A DNA stretch of 64,000 nucleotides. It comes from Mycogone perniciosa. Taxonomy: Eukaryota > Ascomycota > Sordariomycetes > Hypocreales > Hypocreaceae. Location: contig JAOALB010000193.1 of the NCBI GenBank assembly GCA_025331125.1, positions 1-64,000 of the forward strand, read 5' to 3'. Position numbers and translations under genes: made by a program. Under the pieces are notes generated by a model that made no database searches, was not told where the DNA came from, and saw only the letters and a list, made by a program, of their open reading frames with translations. Shown piece by piece: positions 34,541 to 46,406 of the stretch. How positions within the stretch are numbered: the stretch's first letter is position 1; each line of letters opens with the position of its first letter.

Positions 34541-34939
34541 GGTGAATTGCTCCAGAACAACGCAAGGACAAGGGCAAGGACAAGGACAAGAACAGGGGGT
34601 ATCTCAAGCAAGAACGTCGCGTCGTATTGCGTTGTAATATAATTTACCCGCAGAAAAGAGGGCTCATATTCACTTCAATTCATTGGAGGAAAACAAGATA
34701 TTGAAATCAGTTTTGCGTGGCTACAACTTACTTACATGCCACTTGCAAGGCGGGCATTCGTCTTCAAATGAACTTAACCGTGACTTAATAAGCGTCCATC
34801 CTGTCCTGTCGCGTGGCGGCAGATGCTCGGCACAGAGAATAGCGCCAATTCTTCCATCTTTCGATCTTCGGCTTCCAACAGCCAAAAGTTCAACGACACC
34901 CATACGCATACGCATACGGATTGATTGGGACAAATCACA
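34541..34939. promoter_or_regulatory. Divergent promoter SPP1 / SCO1
   Basis: A 399-bp shared promoter. The SPP1 side carries an imperfect AAGGAC/AAGGGC hexamer tract (about 34563-34594); the SCO1 side has three tandem CATACG units (about 34905-34919), directly before the SCO1 start. Confidence 0.45.
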
Positions 34940-35929
34940 ATGTCAAATCCAATCGCCTCGTCAAGGGCCTTGCAGGGCGCCTTGCGCAACTTGCCCACTC
35001 GCCAATGCCAGCGATGCTTCTCAAGCAACGCTCTTCAGCCCAAGCAGCTTCGGCCGACCCTCCCGCGAGCACCAATCCAGACGAGACAGCCAATTACGCA
35101 GAAGCGGACAAAGTACAAGACAGTCGAGGAGGCCAAGAGTCGATACAGCACAGGGGTACGGACGACATGCGCCTCTATTCCTTCAATGCTTTGCAAGAGC
35201 TCTTTGTGGTGGGGGGTGCTAACAAAACGTGGGATAGCCGTTCTCATGGAAAGCAGCCATTTTGTTCGTGGCTACGTGCGGCGGGCTGGTGTGGTATTTT
35301 GAGTTTGAAAAGGAGCGCATGCAGAGGAAAAGAATAGCAGAGGCGTCAAAGGGTGTTGGGCGACCCAAGGTCGGAGGGTCGTTTGAGTTGATCGACCAGG
35401 ACGGGAAGCCCTTTACGAGCGAGATGATGAAGGGCAAGCACTCTTTGGTATGTCACGTCCTTCAGTCTGTGATATCGTAAAGACTAACAAGGCGGCACGG
35501 CAGGTCTATTTTGGCTTCACCCGCTGTCCTGATATCTGCCCCGAAGAGCTCGACAAGATGGCCCGAATGTTCGACATCGTCGAGGCCAAGGCCCCCGGCA
35601 GCCAGCTTCTGCCCCTCTTCATCACATGCGACCCGGCGCGCGACGACCCCGAGGCTCTGAAGGCCTACCTCGCCGAGTTCCACCCCAAATTCATCGGTCT
35701 GACTGGCACGTACGACCAGATCAAGGATCTGTGTAAGAAGTACAGGGTCTACTTTAGCACGCCGCAAAATGTCAAGCCTGGGCAGGATTATCTGGTTGAC
35801 CACAGCATATACTTCTACCTGATGGATCCAGATGGTGACTTTGTGGAGGCGTTGGGAAGACAGCACTCGCCTGATCAGGCGGCGCAGTTGATTATTGATC
35901 ACATGAAGGATTGGAGGGGGAGTCGCTGA
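34940..35929 (+). CDS. SCO1: Cytochrome c oxidase copper chaperone Sco1
   Basis: Sco1 inserts copper into the CuA site of Cox2 in the mitochondrial intermembrane space. Exons 34940-35155, 35238-35447 and 35504-35929 give 283 aa. The Arg-rich presequence contains CQRCFSSNA. One transmembrane helix follows (about residues 77-91, AAILFVATCGGLVWYF), then a thioredoxin-like domain. The copper ligands are present: FTRCPDIC (Cys150, Cys154) and the distal VDHS (His242). Other hallmarks are GGSFELIDQDGKPFT, LLPLFITCDPARDDPEALKAYLAEFHPKFIGLTG and YFYLMDPDGDFVEALGR. Both junctions are phase 0. Confidence 0.96.
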
Positions 35930-36396
35930 GGGGGAGAGCAGATCTGATCTGCGAAAGTAAAAGAGAGCGGGATATCGGATGTGTACAATAGTGTATCATG
36001 AAGTTGATATAGACGGATGCCATGTTGGCGATGACCCACTCAATTCACATGTAACAATAGCCACGACTTACGACTTCTCGTCTCTATGCTGCCTGGCTAG
36101 TCCTTTCAATAACCCTCACAGACTTGACTCATTTTTATCCTACTTGCTTTCGCAGTAATAGATGTTGCTATCCATATACAAGTGAATCCGTTGGGATACT
36201 CATGGGTTTAGGTAGTATTTAGCGGGGATTCCTCGGCGAGATGCTTCAATACGACGGTAGGTACTTTCGTATCAGTCACATAAAACCACATCCGCTCAAC
36301 CCTTATACTGAAACATCTCCGCTGTGAGATCGCCCCGAATCCTTCCGCGGGCGATATTGATGCCTTGATTGTTGGACTTCAAGCTCGTAAGAAACA
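35930..36396. other. Intergenic SCO1 / HAD gene
   Basis: 467 bp of 3' region of SCO1 followed by the promoter of the HAD gene. No gene or strong motif is seen. Confidence 0.5.
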
Positions 36397-37905
36397 ATGG
36401 CGAGCGCGAGAGTTTTGAGCCGATGCCGGCCTGGCGCGGCGTCCTATCTTCATCTCGCCAACTCTCATGAGTCGCTACTCTCGGGTTGCAACCGGCTCAC
36501 CCTGAGATCAACTCTATTAGGCTCAGGAGTGAGAGGGTTTCGGTCTACAGCGCGCCTGTTTGAGAGGAATGCGGGCACAGTGAAGCACAGCCCTGGGAGT
36601 GACGTTTCGCGGAAAACGTTACCGGAAATCGCCTTTGCTTTTGAGTAGGTATTGATCCATATGTGGTGAAAACAAAACAGGTTGAGACAGGGTATTGATG
36701 AAAGAAACAGCATAGATGGCGTTCTATACCAGGGCAGCCAGGCGATACCGGGGGCGAAAGAAATGCTCAGAAAAATCAGGTCGCATGATATTCGATACGT
36801 CTTCCTGACAAATGGCGGTGGCCATCACGAAACTGCCAAAGCCGAATCACTCTCTAAACGCCTCCAGCTCTCTGAAGAAGAGGATGTGATTCACAACAGG
36901 GTCATCTTGTCGCATACGCCGATGCGCGGCTGGGATGAGGCGCTGAAGAAGCAAGGAACGGTTCTGATTACAGGATCTCACCCTGAGACGGCCCGAAGAA
37001 TCGCCATCGAGTAGGTGTCCAGATCTCATTATGCTTTTTATTTGATTTACAAGACTGACTCACGTTGGATTAGTTATGGGTTTGCCAAAGCGGTTACACC
37101 TGCGGATATTATTGCTGCCAACGACAAGGTCTACCCGTTTGACAACTTGAAGGATAGCCTTCATTCGGAATTCAGACAACTTCCAGGCGGCAAGATAGTG
37201 TCAAACTCGATAGATCCTTACAGCACAGACATTCCTGCGGACACACTCAAGATTGACCAGATCCTAGTCTGGAACGACCCCAGAGATTGGTCGCTTGATA
37301 TTCAAATAATACACGACCTATTGATCTCTCACAGAGGGTATATGGGCACCATCTCCCACAAGAATGGGAATCCGTCGCTACCAAATAACGGGTGGCAGCA
37401 GGATGGCCAGCCAGAGGTGTGGATATCCAACTTGGATCTCTTGTGGAAGACGGAGTACCCGGTCAATCGGTTCGGCACAGGTGCATTCGTGGAGGCACTG
37501 AAGGGCGTGTGGTCGGCAGCAACAGGAGGAGCAGAGCTCCAATACAAGGCTCTGGGAAAGCCTTCACAGCACACCTACGAGTACGCACACGATAGGCTCC
37601 TACACCACGCTCCGGGCGAGCCCAGCGGGAGGGACACCAACAACAAAAGGCCGCTGCGGAGGGTTTACATGATCGGTGACAACCCCGAGAGCGACATCCG
37701 GGGAGCCAATGAGTTTGAGCCGGAAGACGGGACGGAATGGATCTCGATTCTGGTGAGGACCGGGGTATGGAAGCAGACAGCGGCGGAGAGGGAACCGCGC
37801 CACAAGCCGGCGGTGATTGTGGATGATGTGGTCGAGGCGATTGCGTGGGCTTTGAGGAATGAGGGAGTGCAGGCGACACGAGAGTGGCTTATCGAGGGCA
37901 TTTGA
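36397..37905 (+). CDS. Mitochondrial HAD phosphatase, CECR5/HDHD5 type
   Basis: Exons 36397-36644, 36711-37010 and 37074-37905 give 459 aa. Residues 1-60 resemble a mitochondrial presequence (MASARVLSRCRPGAASYL...GFRSTARLF). The HAD subclass IIA core follows. Motif I FAFDIDGVLYQG is rebuilt exactly at the first splice junction (nucleophile Asp83, acid/base Asp85). Motif II is in YVFLTNGGG, and motif IV is MIGDNPESDIRGAN. Between them lies the cap domain (VRYVFL..., ILVWNDPRDWSLDIQIIHDLL, WISNLDLLWKTEYPVNRFGTGAFVEAL). This is the family of yeast YKR070W and human HDHD5 (CECR5), with unknown substrate. A TACGGAGT motif begins five bases after the stop codon. Confidence 0.92.
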
Positions 37906-38619
37906 GCCATACGGAGTACGAGTACGAGTACATGGTCTGTCACATCACATGTCTCAATCAACTGCACGATGCGAGATTGCCAAGATTGCTCACCGAACCC
38001 GGCATCGCAATCCGGTTTTAGGGTCGTAGATTGTCTTGCGTACTTTTTTTATGTCTTCTTTTGCCAGTTCATCCATAGTGCTACATTACATTCCTTATCA
38101 TAACCTATCATATCTGCGGACACGAGACATATAAAATAAATGGAACCTCCGGTAGGACAAAAGGACGACCAGACAACGTATGACAGTGCATTGTGGCGTT
38201 TTCGGGCGTTTTGCCTCCCGCTCTGGCCTTGTCTAGGCCTTGTCTAACAACCCGCATGGTCACGAGGACAACATCCACATTAGACAGTTGGACTCTTTTG
38301 ATTCTAGCAATCTCTCTCCTTTTTTTTTCTTCAACACTCTTCTGTCACGGCAGAGTTACGAGGGGCTTTGCTGGTTCGTGGGCTGTGCGAATCTGCAGTA
38401 TCTATTAGTGGCGTCCGTCTGTCTAGTTGAGGTTCCAGAGCAGAGAGCGGATTCTCTTGGACCCTCCAACCTTCACCTTGCTTCCCCCGCGGCATATATA
38501 CATACGGTCACACAACACCATATTTCCCACATTTTGAGACCATCTGCTTCGCTATAAGACTTCAGTTTTCGCTCTCTTACTCCACTGTCTGCTTTGGATA
38601 TCCTGCCTCCTGTGTCGCC
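37906..38619. other. Intergenic HAD gene / choline kinase
   Basis: 714 bp. TACGGAGT lies at 37910-37917, next to tandem ACGAGT repeats; a T run is at 38321-38330 and C/T-rich DNA precedes the choline kinase start. No gene is seen. Confidence 0.5.
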
Positions 38620-41172
38620 ATGTCTGAGTCTTCGAACGCCATTCATCACCCCGCACCATTGCGCTCGGCCTTGAAGACCGACGACGATGGCCATCAAACT
38701 CCACCCGCGAGTGGCTCTCTGAAAGGTACGTTTGATTCAGAATGATTTCTTAATCTTAATGTGTCAAATGATGTGTGGCATATTCTACCATGTATTCAAT
38801 TTCTGTAAACAACTGTGAACCAAGAGCTTGATAAGGGTTCAAATCTTGTCAATGCAACATGGCCTCATTCTTCAAGTGGATATATCGTGCCTCTTCGCCC
38901 CCTCATCATGTTGCTGGAGGCAGATGAGGTGACCAAGCTGGGAAATTATGGTATTTTCTCTCAACTCTCGCTCACACATATCTTGCAGCAGTGCAAATCG
39001 CAGAGCCCGTCCCGGAATCGTACATCGAGGATGATTCCTACCATGTCAGACAGCGACGGTCAGTCCCTGTTCGGCGATTGAGCGGTCGATTGCCGCCAAA
39101 TCCAGCTGTCGGCGTCTCGGCAAGGTCTTCTGTCAGCGACTCGCCGGCGATACGACCTGCGGATGAGCCTTCTCAACCCTCTCATCACCATAGCCGCCGA
39201 GCCTACCAGAGTGAGAAGCTCTTGGCTCAGGTTGGTGAATGGTTGGAGCGAGAGCGGAAAAGGGCAGAGTCCAAGAAGCTGAAGCCCCGTCGGCGCAAGT
39301 CCAAGTCTCCGCCATCTGCCGACAAGGCTGGGGACGTCAAGCCTGGACGTGCAAGATCTGATTCCATCAACTCCGATTCAAGCGATGTTTCTCTGGACGG
39401 CTTGCAGAATATCTTGGAGGCATCAATGGCCTCCATGGGACTGACCTCGCTTCCTAAGCACAGCCCTAGGTTTGGACCACGACACCGTCGTCCACCTTCC
39501 CGCAGCTCGCTTCATCGAGCCGCATCGTCGGATACAGATTATGTTGATGGCGATGCTATTGTCCCCAGCTGCGACGCCGTGCTTGACAATTCCAAGACAC
39601 TGAGCTACACTGGTGGAAGCAGCGCCAGCACCGAGGATCTTTCTGCTCCGTCTGCTAGAGCTGAAAAGGAAAGAGAGGCATGGTTGGTCTTTAAGAACGA
39701 GATTCTACGCATTGCACATACTCTACGACTCAAAGGCTGGCGTCGTGTGCCTCTGGGAAGCGGTGATAAAATCAACGTCCAGCGATTGAGCGGCGCTCTC
39801 ACCAATGCCGTTTACGTCGTCACTCCACCTACTGACATTCCGCAACTTGAGGGCAAAAAGCAACCCACAAAGGTCCTGCTTCGTGTCTATGGCCCGCAGG
39901 TGGAACACCTGATTGATCGTGAAAACGAACTTCAGGTCCTCCAGCGACTGGCACGCAAGAAGATCGGACCGCGACTGCTGGGTACCTTCAAGAATGGCCG
40001 TTTCGAACAGTTCTTCAATGCCATCACGCTTACGCCTTTGAATCTCCGCGAGCCTGACACTTCTAAGCAGATCGCCAAGCGTATGAGAGAGCTGCATGAA
40101 GGCATTGACTTACTGCCCCATGAGAGGGACAACGGCCCTGGTGTGTGGAAGAATTGGGATCAGTGGCTCGATAATGTCGGCCGCATCACCACATTCTTGG
40201 ATAAGCAGATAGAGAAAGACGTCACTTCAGAACAGCGAAACTCGGCTCTTCATGCTTGGAAAGCTAATGGCTACGTCTGCGGCGTGCCTTGGGAACAGTT
40301 CAAGGACATGGTGGCCAAGTACAGAGCCCACGTGAACATCTTCTACAAAGGCCAGAAGACCATCAAGGACAAGCTCATGTTTGCACACAACGATGTGAGT
40401 ACATCCCTTCTAGTCAAACGTCTCAGATACTTACATGATCTTCTACCTTTAGACTCAGTATGGAAACATCCTTCGAATTCGCCCCGATGATGAAAAGTCT
40501 CCTCTCCTCCAGCCTGCCAACAAACATAAGCAATTGGTCGTCATTGATTTCGAATACGCCGCTCCCAACACCGCTGGTTATGAGTTTGCCAACCACTTCA
40601 TCGAATGGACCTACAATTACCACGATCCCATCATTGCCTACGCCTGCCAGGAAACCCGCTATCCTACGGTTGAAGAGCAACGCCGCTTCATCAAGTCATA
40701 CGTGGATCACCGTCCCCAGTTCCCGCATGCCAGCTCAACCCCTCGTTTAACTGCCCTTGACAGCGGCGCCGGAAGCGGCACTACTACGCCTGCACTTCTG
40801 CCAGCCCCATCTAGCAGCTCCATTGTCGATTTCATGCTTGACGCACGATATCCCGGCGGGGACTGGTCTGCCGTCGAGCGTGCTCGCGAAGAACAAAGCG
40901 ATCAGCAAGTTCGCGAACTCTTGGAGGAAACCCGCCTGTGGCGACCTGCCAACAGCGCGCAGTGGGTTGCATGGGGCATTGTGCAGGCCAAGGTGCCGGG
41001 TCTGGATGGCAACCCCGAAGATGAGGAGGTTGGTGCGGATGAGTTCGATTACTTGAGCTATGCGCAGGATAGGGTCATGTTCTTTTGGGGAGATTGCGTG
41101 CAGATGGGATTGGTGAAGATGGAGGAGTTGCCGAAGAGCTTGCAGGCGAGGTTGAAGATTGTAGAGTATTAG
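38620..41172 (+). CDS. CKI1: Choline/ethanolamine kinase
   Basis: This enzyme phosphorylates choline (and possibly ethanolamine) with ATP, the first step of the Kennedy pathway to phosphatidylcholine. Exons 38620-38725, 38992-40394 and 40453-41172 give 742 aa. The first 230 residues are basic, Ser-rich and apparently disordered. The kinase domain follows: LSGALTNAVYVVTPP, VLLRVYGPQVEHLIDRENELQVLQRLARKKIGPRLLGTFKNGRFEQFF, the catalytic FAHNDTQYGN motif (His501-Asn-Asp503, split by intron 2) and VIDFEYAAPNTAGYEFANHFIEW (Asp535). A choline-kinase C-terminal part ends at EY742. The first intron is 266 nt, much longer than the others, and hides the short first exon. A Ser/Ala/Gly/Thr-rich insert interrupts the C-terminal lobe. 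It converges with the BTB gene. Confidence 0.92.
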
Positions 41173-41386
41173 AGGACAAGACTTCTCGCAGGGTTAGCAA
41201 CTTTTTGGGGGAAGAGTCGAATCGTCTTAAGGTTGGATACTTCTCGAGGCTGGGAAGCAGGGATGACATCGTCACACGAAGCTCCTGGCGGGTAGAATCA
41301 TGAGCAAGTCGTTTGCTGATATCTATGTATGTAAGATTTTCTCTATTCAATGCCATACAACACAAACACCATGTTTCCATCCATGT

Positions 41387-43456
41387 CTATGCATCTAGCT
41401 TCAGGCGCTCCAACATGGCGTCAATTTTGGTCAACAAGATCTGATAGTTGATAGCATCTGATGTGAATTCATCCTCTACCGGCTCGCCATCCAATGTTCG
41501 TACCGCGCCATCAGTCTCCTCTGTTCCATTCTGAGTCGGGATCTCTTTGGCTTCAGGCTGACCATTTACAGCAGTACCGTCATCGCCTGCACTGGCTGCT
41601 GCCAGAGTGGCTGCAACCTCAGCGCTGATCTCGCCATTCTCATCCATCATCTCATCAAGCCCTGCATCCTCAAAGCGCAGACGGAAACGCTCTGATAGAT
41701 AATAGCGGATATCGTCAAGTAGCTCAATCGTGTCCGTTTCTTCTCGCTTCTGGATACGGCCCGCACTTTCGCGGATAAGTTCGTGGAAATCGAGATCGTC
41801 GATGTAGTCCTCCAGACGGTTGGCAAGATACCGTGCAGCATACTCTTCCAGGCGTTGAACGCGCAGGTCCCATGCCGCGTGGATGACATCGTAGATGTTT
41901 ATGGGCTCTACTTCGACGACTTCGCCGTCTTCGCCATTTGCCGCCGCTGCTGCTGCTGCGTGTGTGCGGTCGACGAGGGCGTTATTTGTGCCGCTGCCGA
42001 GGGTGCTGATGGTAATGGCTGCCTTATTCTTGAGACTATCGAGGAAGAGCATGTCGGCGGCGTATAACAAGTCGAGGGCGTGCTCGAGTGGACAGGTGGC
42101 GTTTTCAGTGTAGAGGAAGGTGAGGATGAGTTCCAGTATAGGGGGGGTACAATCCACGGTGATAACGTGGAGGTGCTCTGACTTCTTGGACTCGACAAAG
42201 TCGCCTGAGAACATCTTGTTAAAGTACTCGCTTCGGATGAGCATCGCTTTGTGTACTGGATACAGAATCGACTTCCTTGGCTTCCTGTCTCCATTGGCTG
42301 TCTGTGCTGCTGGACCTATTGGGATGCCCACACCGTTATCCCCGTTCGTCGTTGGCGTAGCGATGCCCTCGGCATGCTCCTCCTCGTCGATTGGCTCATC
42401 CGCTCGCAGTAATACATCTGCAAAGATGGAGTTATCATGCTTCCACCGAACTTGGTCAACCCGGTCTGTGTCAACAACCATCTTGTGCCCCAGCACGTTC
42501 TGCTGGAAGAACTCTCCAATCTGTTTTATCGCGCGCTCCACCTCATCCTGATAGCGCTGCCGGGCGAGCCTGCGGTCACTACCCGCCATGATAGCCTCCC
42601 AGAGGTGTTCAATCTCAAGTTGCTTGCTAATCTTATCCAAGCCCTTGGCGATATCCTCTTCAGAGACCTGGCTGCCCGGTGAGACAAGGTCTTTGGGCAC
42701 ATCGCCAAGATAAATGTAGCGAACAGCGATTTGAAAAACCTCGATGGGGATGGTGGAAGAGAGTTTCCATGTGGATGTTTCGGGCTGTGCCTCTAGTTTC
42801 TTGCGGAAGTAGGGGGTTCTTGAGGCGAGGAGGAATTTGTGGAGGTCAAAGGAGCGGGATCCGGCATCGAGGGAGATGTCTGATGTCCTTGGGGCTGTCC
42901 GGCTTAATAGAGCAGAAATATGTGATGACCAGTACACATATGGATCTGAACTCTTGGAGAAGTCGTATTGCAACAACAGGTTGCGGATCCTGTTATTCAG
43001 GGCATTGTATATGCAACGCTCGCCTTGAAAGGTATTTCTTTCGGCAAGGGCTCCTGGACAAGACATTCAGCCCTGAACGAATAAAACCAGGCATTCAAGT
43101 AGGGAAAAAGAACCAGACACACCTGATTCTAGAAGCAGCTGAACCAATTCGTAATGTCCACATAGACTTGCCTGCAGCCTCGTTAATATCCGCCAAGTCC
43201 GTGTGCTCGCCTCCCGCGTTGTCACATAACATACAATGATTAGAGGCGTGTAATCGTGTGTGTCCTTGCCGTTGATATTGACACCCATGCCAATGAGCTC
43301 TTGACATTTCCGCAGATCGCCACGGCGACATGCCATCAGGAATTCTTGGAACTCGGGGCTTGTGTCCAGAGGATTCTCGTCCCGCAGCACGCCACTCTTG
43401 ATCAACAGGCTCTCCTCACCCAGCTTGCCCTCCAGCTCATCCTTACGAAGCACCAT
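41387..43456 (-). CDS. Ankyrin and double BTB/POZ protein (ABTB1-like)
   Basis: Exons 43235-43456, 43123-43171 (49 nt) and 41387-43053 give 645 aa. An N-terminal pair of ankyrin units (FQEFLMACRRGDLRKCQELIGMGVNINGKDTHDYTPLIIASLCGHYELVQLLLESGA) is restored only after splicing. Two BTB/POZ domains follow, about residues 130-200 (SRSFDLHKFLLASRTPYFRKKLE) and about 275-400 (SIFADVLLRADEP, VHKAMLIRSEYFNKMFSGDFVES, LELILTFLYTENATCPLEHALDLLYAADML). A Glu/Asp-rich C-terminus ends with a short helix. The layout matches animal ABTB1 and yeast YIL001W. BTB proteins of this kind are usually Cullin-3 adaptors; substrate unknown. It faces NIMA across 646 bp. Confidence 0.88.
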
Positions 43457-44102
43457 TTTGGAAGAGGTTTAAACGATCTAAACAAAGAGGAGATGCTGTC
43501 AAATTCTAAGACAAATGAAATGAGGCGGATAATGCCAATGCAGTAATACCGGGTAACTGTCAGAGTCTACGAATGTCCTCAAATCACTATCAATAATCAA
43601 CGACTGCCCAATTCGGCGTCTGCGGCGCACGGACCATCAATGAAGCCGTTGCCACACGGTTTGCGCCACACAAACGGGTAGTGGCGTCAAACGGCTCACT
43701 ATCGATAAGCGGCTATACTGCGGGTGATCTAGCCACTCGGGTCGTTGCCATGGCAGCGCCTCAGACTGTTTACATCTAGCTGCAAGGTCCCCGTAGTCAC
43801 CGAACGAATAGGCGGTGCATGGGTTTGTGCATAGGCGCACGCAGGGTTTTGGTTGCATGTCCAACGGATGGAACTTTTTACTAAATATTCCCACTCCGAC
43901 ATTCTCTCCTCCTCTCTCTCTTGAACTGTATTGTTCACCACAACAGCCTTCCGTGTGCTCTTACTAACCTAGCAGCAAAAACAGGATATCTATTCTTTGC
44001 TCTTCTTCTTCTTCTTCTTCTTCTTCTTCTTTCTTCCCTTCCCCTGCCGTGCAGTCTGCATCGTTCCTGTATGGGTCTGGCACTGCCGTGAATACGTTCA
44101 TC
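43457..44102. promoter_or_regulatory. Divergent promoter BTB gene / NIMA kinase
   Basis: 646-bp shared promoter. A (TTC)n tract at 44001-44036 lies about 70-100 nt upstream of the NIMA start and probably belongs to its 5' leader. No coding exon was recognised. Confidence 0.5.
44001..44036. repeat. (TTC)n tract in NIMA 5' leader
   Basis: About eleven TTC units with minor interruption, followed by CCCTTCCCC. Polypyrimidine leaders are common next to fungal transcription starts. Confidence 0.92.
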
Positions 44103-46406
44103 ATGTCGTCCGAGGAGAAGTACGAGACGCTGGAGAAGATTGGTAGGTGTCAACATATGCCATGGCAAAGCATTGCCGTTATTCCTCTAGCAATGATCTA
44201 GCTGTCTAACTGAACGCTCTCTGCTTGCTCTTAGGCCATGGCTCCTTCGGCATCATTCGCAAGGTCCGCCGCAAGACCGACGGCTTCATCATGTGCCGCA
44301 AGGAAATCTCGTACCTCCGCATGTCCCAGAAGGAGCGCGAGCAACTCCACGCCGAGTTCCAGATCCTTTCCCACCTGCGCCACCCTCACATCGTCGCTTA
44401 CTACCACCGCGAGCATCTCAAGGCCAGCCAAGACCTGCACCTGTACATGGAGTACTGTGGCAACGGCGACCTCGGACGTGTCATCAAGGACCTGCAGCTC
44501 AAGGGCCAGAGGGCCCAGGAAACCTTTGTTTGGGGCATATTTAGCCAGCTGGTGCTGGCACTGTATCGGTGTCATTATGGAACGGATCCCCCGGAGGTTG
44601 GCACCAATGTACTTGGCTTGCAGGGCAATGGCTCTCCGAAAGTCCCAGCGGGGACGATGACGATTCTGCATCGAGACTTGAAGCCAGAGAATGGTGAGAG
44701 AATACACCGCTCCTACATGCTCCACGCGAAATGGTTCCTGTCATTGGCTAACACAAAGGCTAGTTTTCCTTGGTGAGGACAACTCGGTGAAGCTCGGTGA
44801 TTTCGGTCTCTCCAAGATGATCAAGTCTCATGACTTTGCGTCGACCTACGTGGGAACGCCATTTTACATGTCACCTGAGATTTGTGCGGCCGAAAAGTAC
44901 ACGCTCAAGTCGGATATTTGGTCACTCGGATGCATCATTTACGAGCTCTGCTCACGCGAGCCTCCCTTCAACGCCAAGACACATTTCCAGCTTGTGCAGA
45001 AGATCAAGGAAGGCAAGGTTGCACCACTCCCCGATATTTACTCTCCAGAGCTTAGCCAGGTCATCAAGGACTGTCTGAAGGTGAACCCGGATAGGAGACC
45101 AGACACAGCTCAGTTGCTAAACTTGCCAGTCGTAAGACTGATGAGAAAAGAGAAGGAGGTGGTCGATCTGAACAAATCGCTGAAAGCTAGGGAGGAGGCT
45201 CTGCTTAAACGGGAACAGGAGCTCAATGAGGGGCTGGCAAACCTGGACCGAGAAAAGCAGGTTGTGCGGGACGAGATCGATGCCTCTCTTCGAAGGGAAT
45301 GGGAAGTCAAGGCTCGACTGGAAATTGACCGGCTTACCAACGCCGAGATGGTGCGACTGCAGAAGCAATTTGAGGAGGAAGTTCAAGCACGCGTAGAGGC
45401 CGAGCTCCAAAAGAAAACGGTGTCGTTTGCACCAGAGGAGCCGCCACTTGAGGAATACGCCTCTTCAGTTGCCAAGTCAGACTACCAACACTCGTCTGCC
45501 GGAACCAGTGGCGACGAGTTCCCGTCTACTACGGATATTACAGAGTATTCCATTGACAGTCCGGATAGCTCCAAGGAGGTCAAGAAGACGACCCGGACAC
45601 CGTTTGGGCGGGCTCAGACCATGTTCGCGGGCAATGTCGGTACCCCAATGGACATTGAGATGGGATCGCCTAGCCCAATGGCTATTGCTTCGCTATCTCT
45701 CTCCCCTCGCCGTAATGGCAATACAAAGGCCCCAACGGCAAACACTGGTAACATCTTTGCTGCCAACGCTGCCAATGGTGGCGATGTACGATGGGATCTC
45801 CGGGAACATTCCTTGGTGGACTCGGATGACGAAGATGTCGTCCCCTCCCCGACTCGTCACATTAAATCTTCTAAAAATCCATTCACCTCCAAGAACCGAC
45901 CTGTTCTGACATCACAGAAACCAGGTCCCACGAACCGCTTGAAGCCACAATCTTCCAGCACGGGTCTGATATCTAAGGCTGCCACTCCCACATCATCTCA
46001 GCCAGATCTGCGACCACGCTCGCCTGTTGGACGCTTGACTAAGATTCCGTCCGTGGCCAGTCTCCAGCAGCAGAGTGAAGCCAGTAGCGTTGCTACGGCT
46101 GGCGGGTTGACCCGCAAGCCCTCGTTTAGGAAGGACTCGGCCGAGGCACTGGGCAAGGTCGCCGCCAAGAACAACATCAAGGGCCGCACGCTGGTCGAGT
46201 TGCAGCAGGCCCGTGCGGGAGGCCGACCTATGAGTGTCGCCGGCATCGCTGTTGGCGGCGAGAACGCAAGTCCGAAGCGCTCCGGAGGCGCGTTCCGGGA
46301 CAGGGTGGCAAGCACCGGCAGTGAGCAGGTGGCTGTGTGGGACCCGGAGCGGGATGAGATGCCGAGTCCGTTCCTGGTGCGGCAGCGGAGGATTGCGAGG
46401 GTTTAG
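44103..46406 (+). CDS. nimA: G2/M protein kinase NIMA (Nek family)
   Basis: NIMA drives entry into mitosis in filamentous fungi and acts at nuclear pores and spindle poles. Exons 44103-44142, 44235-44693 and 44764-46406 give 713 aa. The kinase domain spans about residues 7-300: Gly loop GHGSFG, Lys36 in CRKEI, HRDLKPEN with catalytic Asp161, GDFG (Asp179), GTPFYMSPE. The fungal insert (CHYGTDPPEVGTNVLGL...) sits before HRD. A coiled coil follows (about 305-400, KEKEVVDLNKSLKAREEALLKREQELNEGL...EWEVKARLEIDRL). The long Ser/Thr/Pro tail carries many SP/TP sites and basic stretches, the region with PEST-like turnover and nuclear localisation in known NIMA. It resembles the Sordariomycete (NIM-1) form. 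Confidence 0.95.

Noticed and set aside
38830..38870. GGTTCAAATC resembling a tRNA B-box
   Set aside because: The flanking stem does not pair, and it lies inside the choline kinase intron with no A-box partner.
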